Source: Lysinibacillus sp. BPa_S21 (GTDB lineage: Bacteria > Bacillota > Bacilli > Bacillales_A > Planococcaceae). From it: a DNA stretch of 64,000 bases. The notes under the pieces were generated by a model. That model saw only the letters and a list, made by a program, of their open reading frames with translations, ran no database searches and was not told the DNA's origin. The DNA lies in the NCBI RefSeq assembly GCF_023337795.1, contig NZ_JALIRS010000003.1, forward strand, positions 124,001-188,000, given 5' to 3'. Positions 46,813-55,761 of the stretch are shown here, in pieces (the first letter of the stretch is position 1; each line of letters starts with the position of its first letter). Position numbers and translations under genes: made by a program.

Positions 46813-49218
46813 TTATATAGTTGACGGATCTAAATCTACCGTCATTAATATACCCTGTTTAATCCATTCCGCTCGATACATCGCTAGAAGGCGCTGTAAT
46901 ACAGGAATGAGATTTGGTTCAATTTTATATTTTATCAAACATTGATAACGATATCTATTTTGGAGACGACTAATGCTTGCGGTTGTTGGACCAATAATTG
47001 CTACCCGGTTAGATAAGTTTTCCCTTAGCCAATCCACCGCACGTCCAGCATATTCTGCCGCCATCATAACATCCTCATGAGATAGTTGAACAAGTGCTAC
47101 ATAATAATACGGCGGGTAGCTTGAACGGCGGCGTAAAAACATTTCACGTTCGTAAAATGGCTCATAATCTTGTATTTTTGCCAATTCAATTGCATAATGC
47201 TCTGGTGTATACGATTGAATAATCACCTCACCATGCTTTTCATGACGTCCAGCCCTACCACTAACCTGCGTTAATAATTGGAATGTACGCTCCGCTGCAC
47301 GGTAATCTGGTAAATGCAGTGATGTATCAGCACTAAGTACACCCACAAGCGTAATATTAGGAAAATCAAGACCTTTAGCAATCATTTGTGTCCCTAGCAA
47401 AATATCTGCTTGTCCTTCCCCAAATGCTTGTAAAATTTCTTCATGTGCACCTTTGTGCTTTGTTGTATCAACATCCATTCGGAGAACTCTTGCCTCAGGA
47501 AATAGCTTATAAATTTCTTCTTCGACTTTTTGGGTTCCTGTACCAAAATAACGAATATGCTCACTTTGGCATTGTGGGCATATTTGAGGAACATGCTCCT
47601 CATATCCGCAATAATGACATTTTAATTTCTCTGTTGTTCGATGATACGTTAACGAAATATCACAGTTCGGGCATTGTACAACCGTTCCACAATCGCGACA
47701 AAGCACAAAAGAAGAATAGCCACGACGATTTAAAAAGAGCACCATCTGTTCTTTCTTCTCAAGTCTTACACGTATAGCCTCAACAAGCTGCTCCGAAAAC
47801 ATAGAACGATTCCCTTTTTGAAGCTCTTCTCGCATATCAGCAATAAAAACGGTTGGCAATGGTTGATGCAAAGCACGTTGCCTTAACGATAGCAAACTAT
47901 ACACGTCCTTTTTTGCTCTCGCAAATGACTCAAGCGCGGGCGTTGCACTACCTAAAATAACAGGACATTTATAAAATTCACTTCGCCATATCGCTACATC
48001 TCTAGCGTGATAACGCGGTGAATCTTCTTGCTTGTATGTCGATTCATGTTCTTCATCTAAAATAATAAGACCTATATTTGTAAAAGGTGCGAAAATTGCC
48101 GAGCGTGCCCCAACAACGACGCTCACCTTTCCTTGCTGAATTTTACGCCATTCATCATATTTTTCACCGACAGATAAACCACTATGCATTACAGCAACCA
48201 TCTCACCAAAACGACTACGAAAACGTTCTGTCATTTGTGGTGTTAATGATATTTCAGGCACCAACATAATGGCTTCCTTACCTTCATCTAACACCTTTTG
48301 TATCGCTTGCAAATACACTTCAGTTTTACCACTTCCCGTGACGCCGTGTAGTAAAAAAGTTTGCGCTGTCTGATTTTCCATTGAACTTGTAATAGCCTTT
48401 AATGCATTGTACTGCTCATCCGTCAATTGTAAAGATTGAGTTCGGGAAACCTCCTTCGTAAAGGGGTCACGATACACCTCTTCTTGTATAAAATGGGCGG
48501 CTCCTTTTTCAATAACTGACTGTAATACCGCGGAGGATGCACCTGTTTCCTCATAGATTTTTTGTGGCAATAGCACCTCTCCTAGGTGCCTGCCCATCCA
48601 TTCAATCAGCTGGCGTTGTTTAGCTGCTCTCGCTGCACCTTCCATAGCCTTAGCGATATCTTGCTGATTATCTGAAATTTTGACCATCCGTATTTCTTTC
48701 ACATTCCCTTGCTGCTTAACAACATTTTCGATTTTTACAATTTTATTAGTGATAAGTTGTTTTAATAACGGAAGTGACTCAGCACGCTCGAATTCTTTGA
48801 AATTAACCTGTTGTCGTTTCCCAAAAATAGCTTGAGCCTCATCTGGCAAAGCATCTTTCTCCACTAGTAGCGTTATGATTTTCTCATACTTCGCACGAAG
48901 CGCTGATGGGAGCATGACCTGTAAGGCATCAATTTCATAGCAAATCGTTTCGTTTTTCAGCCACTTTGCCATTAATAGCATTTCTTCTGTTAATACAGGC
49001 TCTATATCTAAAATTTGCGCGATCGACTTTAATTTATTAGATGGTACATCTGTTTCATTTTTTAACCCAACCACAAATCCTAGAACATTTCTTGGCCCAA
49101 ACGGTACTTTTACGCGACATCCCATTTCGATAATATGCGTCCATTCTGTAGGCACTTCATAGTCAAATGGACGATCCACATGGTAAGTTGAAACATCCAC
49201 TATAACCTCAGCAATCAT
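46813..49218 (-). CDS. priA: Primosomal replication restart helicase PriA
   Basis: 3'-5' helicase that reloads the replisome at repaired forks. The 801-residue protein has an N-terminal DNA-binding domain (VDVSTYHVDRPFDYEVP), Walker A LLHGVTGSGKTEVYLQAI (near 290), LDEEHESTYKQ, a zinc-binding block with paired cysteines (CRDCGTVVQCPNC near 507, CHYCGYEEH, CPQC), and QVSGRAGRHEKHGEV. It overlaps the coaBC stop by four bases. Confidence 0.98.
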   Translation of the reverse strand: MIAEVIVDVSTYHVDRPFDYEVPTEWTHIIEMGCRVKVPFGPRNVLGFVVGLKNETDVPSNKLKSIAQILDIEPVLTEEMLLMAKWLKNETICYEIDALQVMLPSALRAKYEKIITLLVEKDALPDEAQAIFGKRQQVNFKEFERAESLPLLKQLITNKIVKIENVVKQQGNVKEIRMVKISDNQQDIAKAMEGAARAAKQRQLIEWMGRHLGEVLLPQKIYEETGASSAVLQSVIEKGAAHFIQEEVYRDPFTKEVSRTQSLQLTDEQYNALKAITSSMENQTAQTFLLHGVTGSGKTEVYLQAIQKVLDEGKEAIMLVPEISLTPQMTERFRSRFGEMVAVMHSGLSVGEKYDEWRKIQQGKVSVVVGARSAIFAPFTNIGLIILDEEHESTYKQEDSPRYHARDVAIWRSEFYKCPVILGSATPALESFARAKKDVYSLLSLRQRALHQPLPTVFIADMREELQKGNRSMFSEQLVEAIRVRLEKKEQMVLFLNRRGYSSFVLCRDCGTVVQCPNCDISLTYHRTTEKLKCHYCGYEEHVPQICPQCQSEHIRYFGTGTQKVEEEIYKLFPEARVLRMDVDTTKHKGAHEEILQAFGEGQADILLGTQMIAKGLDFPNITLVGVLSADTSLHLPDYRAAERTFQLLTQVSGRAGRHEKHGEVIIQSYTPEHYAIELAKIQDYEPFYEREMFLRRRSSYPPYYYVALVQLSHEDVMMAAEYAGRAVDWLRENLSNRVAIIGPTTASISRLQNRYRYQCLIKYKIEPNLIPVLQRLLAMYRAEWIKQGILMTVDLDPSTI

Positions 49219-50225
49219 TGCTTCTCACCCTGTAATACATATGTCCAAAATGCTTGCGCAAACTGCATGGCATTTGTCGTATCCCACAATTGACCTTTTA
49301 CTTCCGCTGTGTCACTAAAATCAATCCACGTGTCAGACTTGATTGTTAGCATTGGTTTACCAATCACTTTTTGCCCAAAAGTGATTGAGGTCATTCCTTC
49401 AACGGATAATATTGGTGCTCCTTCAATTGTAGGTGTATTTGCTGCATGGATAAAAAATGCAGATGGATATTGTTTTTTATAATCTGCAAGCTGATCAAAG
49501 AGCTTATACACGCTTGTTTCATTCTTATCTATAAGGACTACATTTGCCCCAAGCGTTTTTGCTTCCTCTGCTATTGCCTGACCAATTCTACTATTTGATT
49601 GTGTGCTAATCACATGGTGCTCGTCCAATGGAACATAATACGCTCCAGCTGTAATCACTACCGTTTTACCTGCTAAAGGCTTAAGCTTCTCTGAAAAAAA
49701 TTCTTGCACGATCGCCGTTATTTTTTCTGGCTCCTCTAAACGGCCTTTACCAACATAGCCACATGCCAAAAATCCTTCCGAAGGCTCAATAAATTGATAG
49801 CCATCAGATTGTAACTGTGCTAAATTTCGTTTTACCGCTGGATGGTCATACATATGTACATTCATCGCCGGTGCAAGCCATACAGGGGCTGTTGTTGCAA
49901 GCAAGGTCGTTGTTACCATATCGTCTGCAATTCCATTCGCCAGTTTTCCTATAATATTTGCTGTAGCTGGTGCAACTAAAATTAAATCTGCCCAATCCGC
50001 CAACTCAATATGGGCAATAACACTCGAATCCTTTTCATCAAAAGTATCGAAAAAAACATCATTTTTGGACATAACTTGAAAGCTCAGCGGATTCACAAAT
50101 TGTCTTGCTGATGCTGTCATGATAACCTTTACATTTGCTCCTGCCTGAGATAGCTTGCTAACTAGAGCAACGGCCTTATAAACCGCTATACCACCTGAAA
50201 CACAAAGTAAAATATTTTTATTCAT
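49215..50225 (-). CDS. coaBC: CoaBC-like protein: intact decarboxylase half, degenerate ligase half
   Basis: CoaBC normally joins cysteine to phosphopantothenate (CoaB) and decarboxylates the product (CoaC) in coenzyme A synthesis. Here the 336-residue protein has a complete CoaC half: His72 in VIAHIELADWADL, Asn122 in PAMNVHMY and Cys155 in FLACGYVGKGRLEEP. The C-terminal half (about 175-336) starts like CoaB (KTVVITAGAYYVPLDEHH) but lacks the usual NHSSGKMG (here TQSNSRIG), the AAVADY and the VAND segments, and is some 60 residues short. It may have lost ligase activity or changed role. The ATG at 50223-50225 follows AAAGGACG; upstream lies a nested hairpin. Confidence 0.85.
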   Translation of the reverse strand: MNKNILLCVSGGIAVYKAVALVSKLSQAGANVKVIMTASARQFVNPLSFQVMSKNDVFFDTFDEKDSSVIAHIELADWADLILVAPATANIIGKLANGIADDMVTTTLLATTAPVWLAPAMNVHMYDHPAVKRNLAQLQSDGYQFIEPSEGFLACGYVGKGRLEEPEKITAIVQEFFSEKLKPLAGKTVVITAGAYYVPLDEHHVISTQSNSRIGQAIAEEAKTLGANVVLIDKNETSVYKLFDQLADYKKQYPSAFFIHAANTPTIEGAPILSVEGMTSITFGQKVIGKPMLTIKSDTWIDFSDTAEVKGQLWDTTNAMQFAQAFWTYVLQGEKQ

Positions 50226-50249
50226 GCACAATCGTCCTTTCAAATGATA

Positions 50250-50278
50250 AGCTCCCAAAGGAACATTCCTCGGGAGCT
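50250..50278 (-). promoter_or_regulatory. Nested hairpin in the coaBC leader
   Basis: Outer stem AGCTCCC/GGGAGCT with inner stem AGGAA-CA-TTCCT, between rpoZ and coaBC, ending about 25 bases before the coaBC start. There is no T-run, so it is not a standard terminator. It may be an RNA processing or attenuation structure. Confidence 0.5.
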
Positions 50279-50352
50279 CTCGACATTCTGTATAATCAAA
50301 AATCCACTGCAGACGTTAACATTAATTTCGCAAAAGCTTCTTTATATCAATG

Positions 50353-50580
50353 TTAGATTTCGTCTTCGTACACAGTTGACTCATCCTGTGACACTTTCGT
50401 AAGTACACCTGCTGCTACTTCTTCAAGTGCTTTCCCTACGTATTTATGGGAAACATACTTGTGTAAGCGTTCAGTGTCTTGTTCCTCTTGCATTTGACGA
50501 GCACGTTTAGATGCTAGGCTTACTAAAGAGTATTTTGAATCGATTTCTTTTTTTAATGTATCTACTGATGGGTATAACAT
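50353..50580 (-). CDS. rpoZ: RNA polymerase omega subunit
   Basis: Small assembly subunit of RNA polymerase, 75 residues. It has the family pattern YPSVDTLKKEIDSKYSLVSL, ASKRARQM and then HKYVGKALEEVAAGVLT. It follows gmk by four bases, as in B. subtilis. Confidence 0.94.
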   Translation of the reverse strand: MLYPSVDTLKKEIDSKYSLVSLASKRARQMQEEQDTERLHKYVSHKYVGKALEEVAAGVLTKVSQDESTVYEDEI

Positions 50581-50584
50581 AGGT

Positions 50585-51202
<618 letters not shown>

Positions 51203-51245
51203 TTATTCTCTATATCTCCCTTAATTTATAACAGATACAAGCAAG

Positions 51246-52121
51246 CTATTCGATATTTTGAACTTGCTCGCGCATCTTTTCTAAAATTGTTTTCGCCTGA
51301 ACGACTGCAACGGACGCCTCTGTTGATTGATTTTTTGAACCAATCGTGTTGATCTCGCGATGTATTTCCTGCATTAAAAAGTCTAATTTACGGCCAACTG
51401 AAATTGTTTCTTGTAATGTTTCTTCCAGTTGATGAAAGTGACTATCTAATCGATCTAATTCTTCAGTGATGTCCACACGTTCAGCAAATATCGCTACTTC
51501 AGCAAATAGACGATCTTCTAACAACGCTCCATCCGCCACTTCAGTAATTCTTTCTGATAATCGTGTACGATATTTTGCAACAGCATGAGAAGCGCATGAA
51601 CGAATCTGGTTCACTTGTTCTATTAACTGTTCTTTATATTGTACAACAACATCATGCAATTCTTGCCCTTCACGCTCACGCATTTGTATTAGCTGTTCAA
51701 GTGCTTGTGATATAGCCTTTTCAACAGCATAGAGTAAATCCTCAGGTGTAAGCTGTGGCTTTTTCTGTACAAGTGCTTGTTCAAGCGATAGTACTTCTTG
51801 CATTGTCCATTTTTCTTCTAATGGTACTTTATTTGCTAATTGCTCTTTTGCCTTACGATACGCTTCAATTAATGACCAATTAATTTCAATAGATTGCTCG
51901 ACGTTCTCTAAATCCTTAACATAAACCATCACATCAATTTTGCCACGTGACAAATCTTGCGAAATTAATTTTTTAGCAAAAATTTCTGCTTCAAGCCATT
52001 CTTTCGGGAACTTTGCATTAATTTCTAAAAATCGATGGTTGACCGAGCGCATTTCTACGGTTAATTGAAAGTCTCTTGTTGTTGTGACACCTCTGCCAAA
52101 ACCAGTCATACTACGCACCAA
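51246..52121 (-). CDS. yicC: YicC/YloC family endoribonuclease
   Basis: Conserved protein with reported RNase activity in E. coli and B. subtilis. The 291-residue product has the N-terminal signature RSMTGFGRGVTTTRDFQLTV and MRSVNHRFLEINAKFP, and the C-terminal DUF1732 part DITEELDRLDSHFHQ, then FLMQEIHREINTIGSKN. It heads the yicC-gmk-rpoZ-coaBC-priA transcript. Confidence 0.94.
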   Translation of the reverse strand: MVRSMTGFGRGVTTTRDFQLTVEMRSVNHRFLEINAKFPKEWLEAEIFAKKLISQDLSRGKIDVMVYVKDLENVEQSIEINWSLIEAYRKAKEQLANKVPLEEKWTMQEVLSLEQALVQKKPQLTPEDLLYAVEKAISQALEQLIQMREREGQELHDVVVQYKEQLIEQVNQIRSCASHAVAKYRTRLSERITEVADGALLEDRLFAEVAIFAERVDITEELDRLDSHFHQLEETLQETISVGRKLDFLMQEIHREINTIGSKNQSTEASVAVVQAKTILEKMREQVQNIE

Positions 52122-52195
52122 GGTTCGTCACACCCTTCTTTGCATACTGGGATTATTATAACATAAGCTCTGTCATTTATGACGTAAAAAATAGA

Positions 52196-52290
52196 TCAAT
52201 TTCGCCTTGGTGTAATTGCGTCCGGATTTTGATTTGTGCCCGCACAATTCATTCCTTTCAAAATCCACGACATCCACTGAATGAAGATAA
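52196..52290 (+). repeat. Dispersed intergenic repeat, type B, short copy B4
   Basis: CAATTTCGCC-TT-GGTGTAATTG hairpin, then GCGTCCGGATTTTGATTTGTGC, TTTCAAAATCCACGACATCC and ACTGAATGAAGATAAA. The middle hairpins and the A-like core present in B2 are missing. The AATGAAGATAAA tail is also found just after B2 (about 9275). Confidence 0.75.
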
Positions 52291-52422
52291 AGCAAAAGCT
52301 AATTCTACCACAATAGAAGCTATATTTTAATATTCACCTAAAAAATGCTATGATAAACATAAGAAAAGCCCATTACTAAAAGATATAGTTGGTGTTTGTT
52401 AAAATGTACGCCCTATCTAGAA

Positions 52423-52509
52423 GTTGATTTTCGTTACGACTAGGTAACTCCTTGGGATTAGCGGCACATTGGAGTTCCCCACATACCGCCCAGTCGGAAC
52501 GGAATCAAC
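52423..52509 (-). repeat. Type A end-only derivative, copy A5
   Basis: An 87-base element made of the two type A ends with nearly nothing inside: GTTGATTTTCGTTACGACTA and AACTCCTTGGGATTAGCG at one side, CGCCCAGTCGGAACGG and AATCAAC at the other. Compared with A1-A4 it lies in the opposite orientation. It looks like a minimal, MITE-like form and helps define the element borders. Confidence 0.8.
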
Positions 52510-52607
52510 CACACTTTATTGTGATGAGCATATAAATGGATTTAACTATAAGGTGTGTTGATTAAGAAAACCTCGTTTTGCTATCGAGTGATTTTTTTTG
52601 TTATTTT

Positions 52608-52834
52608 GCAGCTGATTGTAGTGAAGGGCTACTTGACTCCCGCGGGAAAGCGAGACAGACGAGACCCTGAGGCCAACACGATGTTGGTCACGAAGGCATT
52701 GTCACAGGACGTGACGCACTTAGCCTTCGTTCCTTTAGCGGAGGAAGCGGCTCGACGCTCGCCCGCAGGAAGCTTTGCTCTGTGCGAAAGCGTAGAGACA
52801 GCAACAAAGCAAGTAGCCCGTAACGGAAATCTGC
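52608..52834 (+). repeat. Dispersed intergenic repeat, type C, copy C1
   Basis: Ends GCAGCTGATTGTAGTGAAGG (left) and the inverted CGTAACGGAAATCTGC (right), both bordering GGGCTACTT/AAGTAGCCC. The inside shares with type A the block GATGTTGGTCACGAAGGC, the stem GTCACAGGACGTGAC (52701-52715), GCCTTCGTTCC and GCTCTGTGCGAAAGCGTAG. It lies just upstream of rqcH. The remaining gaps between 52122 and 52941 show no gene. Confidence 0.8.
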
Positions 52835-52941
52835 ACCTTCTATGTAATTTGTGTAGATAAAAACGGTTAATCAATGCACCTGTTAAAATAAAAAATACGA
52901 AAGTACCAAGGATGCTTATATCGTTGGAAAGAGGGATTCAT

Positions 52942-54639
52942 ATGGCATTTGACGGCTTATTTACTTATTCAATGACAGCCGACCTACAACAATTAGTATC
53001 AGGTCGGATCACTAAAATACATCAACCAAACGCTCAGGAAGTCGTACTACATATCCGTGCGAACGGAAGCAATCATAAATTACTTTTTTCGATTCATTCT
53101 TCTTACGCACGCGTTCACCTTACTGAGCATTCAATTGACAATCCAGCAGAACCCCCGATGTTTTGTATGCTGTTGAGAAAGCATATAGAGGGTGGTTTTA
53201 TTTCTTCTATTAAACAGCACGATTTTGATCGTATTATAATAGTAGAAATCGAAAGTAAAAATGAAATTGGGGACCCTATTGTAAGGGAGTTACATGCTGA
53301 AATTATGGGCCGTCACAGTAACCTGTTGTTAATAGATAAGGAACAGGGAAAAATAGTCGACAGCTTAAAACATTTGCCGCCTTCCGTGAATAGTTTCCGT
53401 ACAGTTTTACCTGGTCAGCCTTATATCGCACCGCCCGCACAGAATAAATGGCACCCTCTAGCAGTAACGGACGAACAGATAGCACTGTTTTTCTCTGAAC
53501 CTAAAACGGCTAAGGAAGTTGTTTCGCAATTTATTGGTTTCTCACCTATACATGCCGAGGAACTATTATTCCGATTAACCAACACTGCTGATCGTGTTAG
53601 TTGCTTTAAAGATTTTATAGCTTCCTTTAATAACGGTGGAACAAAGCCGATGTATGTAAATGCAAATAATAAAACTTACTTCTCACCAATCGAGCTAACA
53701 CATTTACAAGGGGATATAACAACTTATCCAAATGTTCACGAGCTACTTGACCGCGTATTCTTTGCTCGAGCTGAGCGTGATCGTGTCAAACAGCAGGCAG
53801 GTGATTTAGAACGATGGCTGCAAAATGAAATTGACAAACTTCTATTAAAAACTAAAAAGTTAAATAAAGACTACGAACGTGCGTCTAAGCTAGATCAGTT
53901 CCAATTATATGGGGAGTTGCTGATGGCGAATATTTACGCGTTTGAAAAAGGTGTAAAGGAAGTAACTGTTACGAACTATTATAGCGAAACAGGAGATGAA
54001 GAAATCACCATTCCAGTAAGTGAACGTAAAACACCTATTGAAAATGCACAAAGCTATTACACAAAATACACAAAAGCAAAAAATGCCCTAATTATGGTTC
54101 AAGAACAGTTAGAAAAAACGAAGGAAGAAATAGCCTATTTCGAAATGCTTGCTCAGCAGGTACAACAGGCTGCACCAGGAGATATAGAAGAAATTCGCGA
54201 AGAATTAGCAGAACAAGGTTATCTGAAACTACGTCATTCAAGAAAAAAGAAAAAACTAGCGAAGCCTGAGCCCGAACGTTATGTCTCTTCTACAGGTGTA
54301 GCAATCTCTGTTGGGAAAAACAACAAACAAAATGACATGCTTACCTTTAAAATGGCTAAACGCACAGATATTTGGCTGCATACAAAAGATATTCCAGGCT
54401 CACATGTTGTCATTCATACAAGTGAACCTGACGAAACAACATTACGAGAAGCTGCAACACTTGCTGCCTATTTTTCTAAAGCAAGAGACTCTTCCTCTGT
54501 TCCAGTAGATTACACAGAAATACGTCAGGTAAAAAAACCAAATGGCGCTAAACCTGGTTTTGTTATTTACTTCGAACAAAAGACTTTATATATGGATCCA
54601 GATGAGGCTGTCATTTTACAGTTAAAAAAACAGTCTTAA
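52942..54639 (+). CDS. rqcH: Ribosome quality control protein RqcH (NFACT family, YloA)
   Basis: Binds stalled 50S subunits and recruits tRNA-Ala to add C-terminal alanine tails that mark the peptide for degradation. The 565-residue protein has the NFACT-N domain (FDGLFTYSMTADLQQLVSGR; MFCMLLRKHIEGG; EIMGRHSNLLLID), a central coiled coil (about 280-440) and the NFACT-R domain (YVSSTGVAISVGKNNKQND; DIWLHTKDIPGSHVVI). The ATG at 52942 has GAGGG before it and matches the family start. Plus strand, divergent from yicC. Confidence 0.96.
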   Translation: MAFDGLFTYSMTADLQQLVSGRITKIHQPNAQEVVLHIRANGSNHKLLFSIHSSYARVHLTEHSIDNPAEPPMFCMLLRKHIEGGFISSIKQHDFDRIIIVEIESKNEIGDPIVRELHAEIMGRHSNLLLIDKEQGKIVDSLKHLPPSVNSFRTVLPGQPYIAPPAQNKWHPLAVTDEQIALFFSEPKTAKEVVSQFIGFSPIHAEELLFRLTNTADRVSCFKDFIASFNNGGTKPMYVNANNKTYFSPIELTHLQGDITTYPNVHELLDRVFFARAERDRVKQQAGDLERWLQNEIDKLLLKTKKLNKDYERASKLDQFQLYGELLMANIYAFEKGVKEVTVTNYYSETGDEEITIPVSERKTPIENAQSYYTKYTKAKNALIMVQEQLEKTKEEIAYFEMLAQQVQQAAPGDIEEIREELAEQGYLKLRHSRKKKKLAKPEPERYVSSTGVAISVGKNNKQNDMLTFKMAKRTDIWLHTKDIPGSHVVIHTSEPDETTLREAATLAAYFSKARDSSSVPVDYTEIRQVKKPNGAKPGFVIYFEQKTLYMDPDEAVILQLKKQS

Positions 54640-54644
54640 AGAGT

Positions 54645-54680
54645 GGAATACGGTATGAACTATATCGTATTCCTTTTTTT
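54645..54680 (+). terminator. Terminator after rqcH
   Basis: GGAATACG and CGTATTCC with a 13-base loop followed by seven T, five bases after the rqcH stop. Confidence 0.93.
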
Positions 54681-54703
54681 GTGGTGATTACCACCTAATC
54701 TGT

Positions 54704-54787
54704 CCTCAACAAGTAAATCATGTTGCTACAGATTTAAGCGGAAAATCCTCGGACTTACAAACTGAAATTAATCAATTCAAGCTTTAA
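54704..54787 (+). pseudogene. C-terminal remnant of a methyl-accepting chemotaxis protein
   Basis: A 27-codon frame ending in TAA reads PQQVNHVATDLSGKSSD, then LQTEINQFKL, which resembles the last residues of chemotaxis receptors (helical tail with a final QFKL or similar). No start or upstream receptor sequence remains, since the rqcH terminator lies directly before it. A good terminator follows, presumably the original one. Similarity judged by eye over a short stretch. Confidence 0.6.
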
Positions 54788-54793
54788 ACATTC

Positions 54794-54825
54794 AAGCAGA
54801 GCATATCGACATGCTCTGCTTTATT
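54794..54825 (+). terminator. Terminator behind the receptor remnant
   Basis: AAGCAGAGCAT-ATCGAC-ATGCTCTGCTT, a perfect 11-base-pair stem followed by TATTTATG. Confidence 0.85.
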
Positions 54826-54839
54826 TATGTTTTCATCAT

Positions 54840-55590
54840 TCCTGATAGTGAAAGCGTCAGTGCAACGGTACGTAGCATTAGAAAGAAACATCTTATAGCA
54901 CCACGATACCTTCACATTTCTTAGGAAATGTTTATCTTTAACTACTGTTTATTTTTAGGAAGACTACCACTTGGTCGTAAAAATATGGTAAAATTGACCA
55001 CACAACGAAATGAAGCAAGTTCGACTTCCTTATTTTTTAGTAATTATATGTAGAAGTTTTCCTCCTAAGAGATACAAATGGATTTCTACATTAAACAACA
55101 TCACAACAACCTATAAGATTTTCTTCCATTCACTTCAAACTCATATATGTACTATTTTTTTATACATTATCGTATATTCAAGTAATGTGTAAATTATTTC
55201 AAAAAAATATACTTTACTTAAATGCTGTGCATTTATTCTGTAAGAAAGGCACATTTTACTCTAATTCTTCTTTTTTCTCTCTTATACTCGGTAATCATAA
55301 ATAAATACAAAACAAGATTCTTATATATCATTATTAGATACAAACAATCATTCTTCGAGATTATAAATTACAAAAAAAAATGCCCGCCCAAGAATATAAA
55401 TCACTCAGTTTTACCTCAATTTTCTACAAATTTATACAAACCCCTTACAAGCATCACCTCAAGGACCTTTGACTCATTTTTCTGATAATAATATCATTAT
55501 CTGAAGAATACGAATTTTCATTCTAGTGAGTTATTTCTCTGTTTTTAATTCTTTTTTGATATCACGAACAAATAAACATCATTTTTTTAC
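54840..55590. other. AT-rich region without recognisable gene
   Basis: Very AT-rich spacer between the remnant and the oppA control region. Frames of 60 and 87 codons exist on the plus strand but lack ribosome binding sites, family features and normal codon use, so I do not call them. No repeat copy is seen here. Confidence 0.6.
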
Positions 55591-55593
55591 TAC

Positions 55594-55605
55594 GAAAGCG
55601 CTTTC
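55594..55605. promoter_or_regulatory. Candidate cre site (CcpA) upstream of oppA
   Basis: GAAAGCGCTTTC is a perfect 12-base palindrome matching the core of the catabolite-response element (TGWAANCGNTNWCA), with only the outermost bases off. It lies about 155 bases before the oppA start. Confidence 0.5.
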
Positions 55606-55689
55606 TCTCTTCAATGTAATGAATCGAAAAAAATTATCATCCTCTTAAATGTCAGATAATACTATATAAATTTGAATCTTTTTTATTTT

Positions 55690-55718
55690 GTACACAATGA
55701 TTTTTTGGTATATTAAAT
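55690..55718 (+). promoter_or_regulatory. Possible oppA promoter
   Basis: TTGTAC, about 17 bases, then TATTAA, shortly before the GGGGG ribosome binding site of oppA. The -10 is imperfect, so this is tentative. Confidence 0.35.
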
Positions 55719-55761
55719 AAGAGCTTCACAAAAGGCTTAAAATTGTATAAGGGGGATTCAC

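Noticed and set aside
52555..52874. Frames on both strands before rqcH
   Set aside because: Both lie in repeat C1 and lack start signals.
55010..55485. Two plus-strand frames (60 and 87 codons) before oppA
   Set aside because: AT-rich, odd composition, no ribosome binding sites, no recognisable domain.
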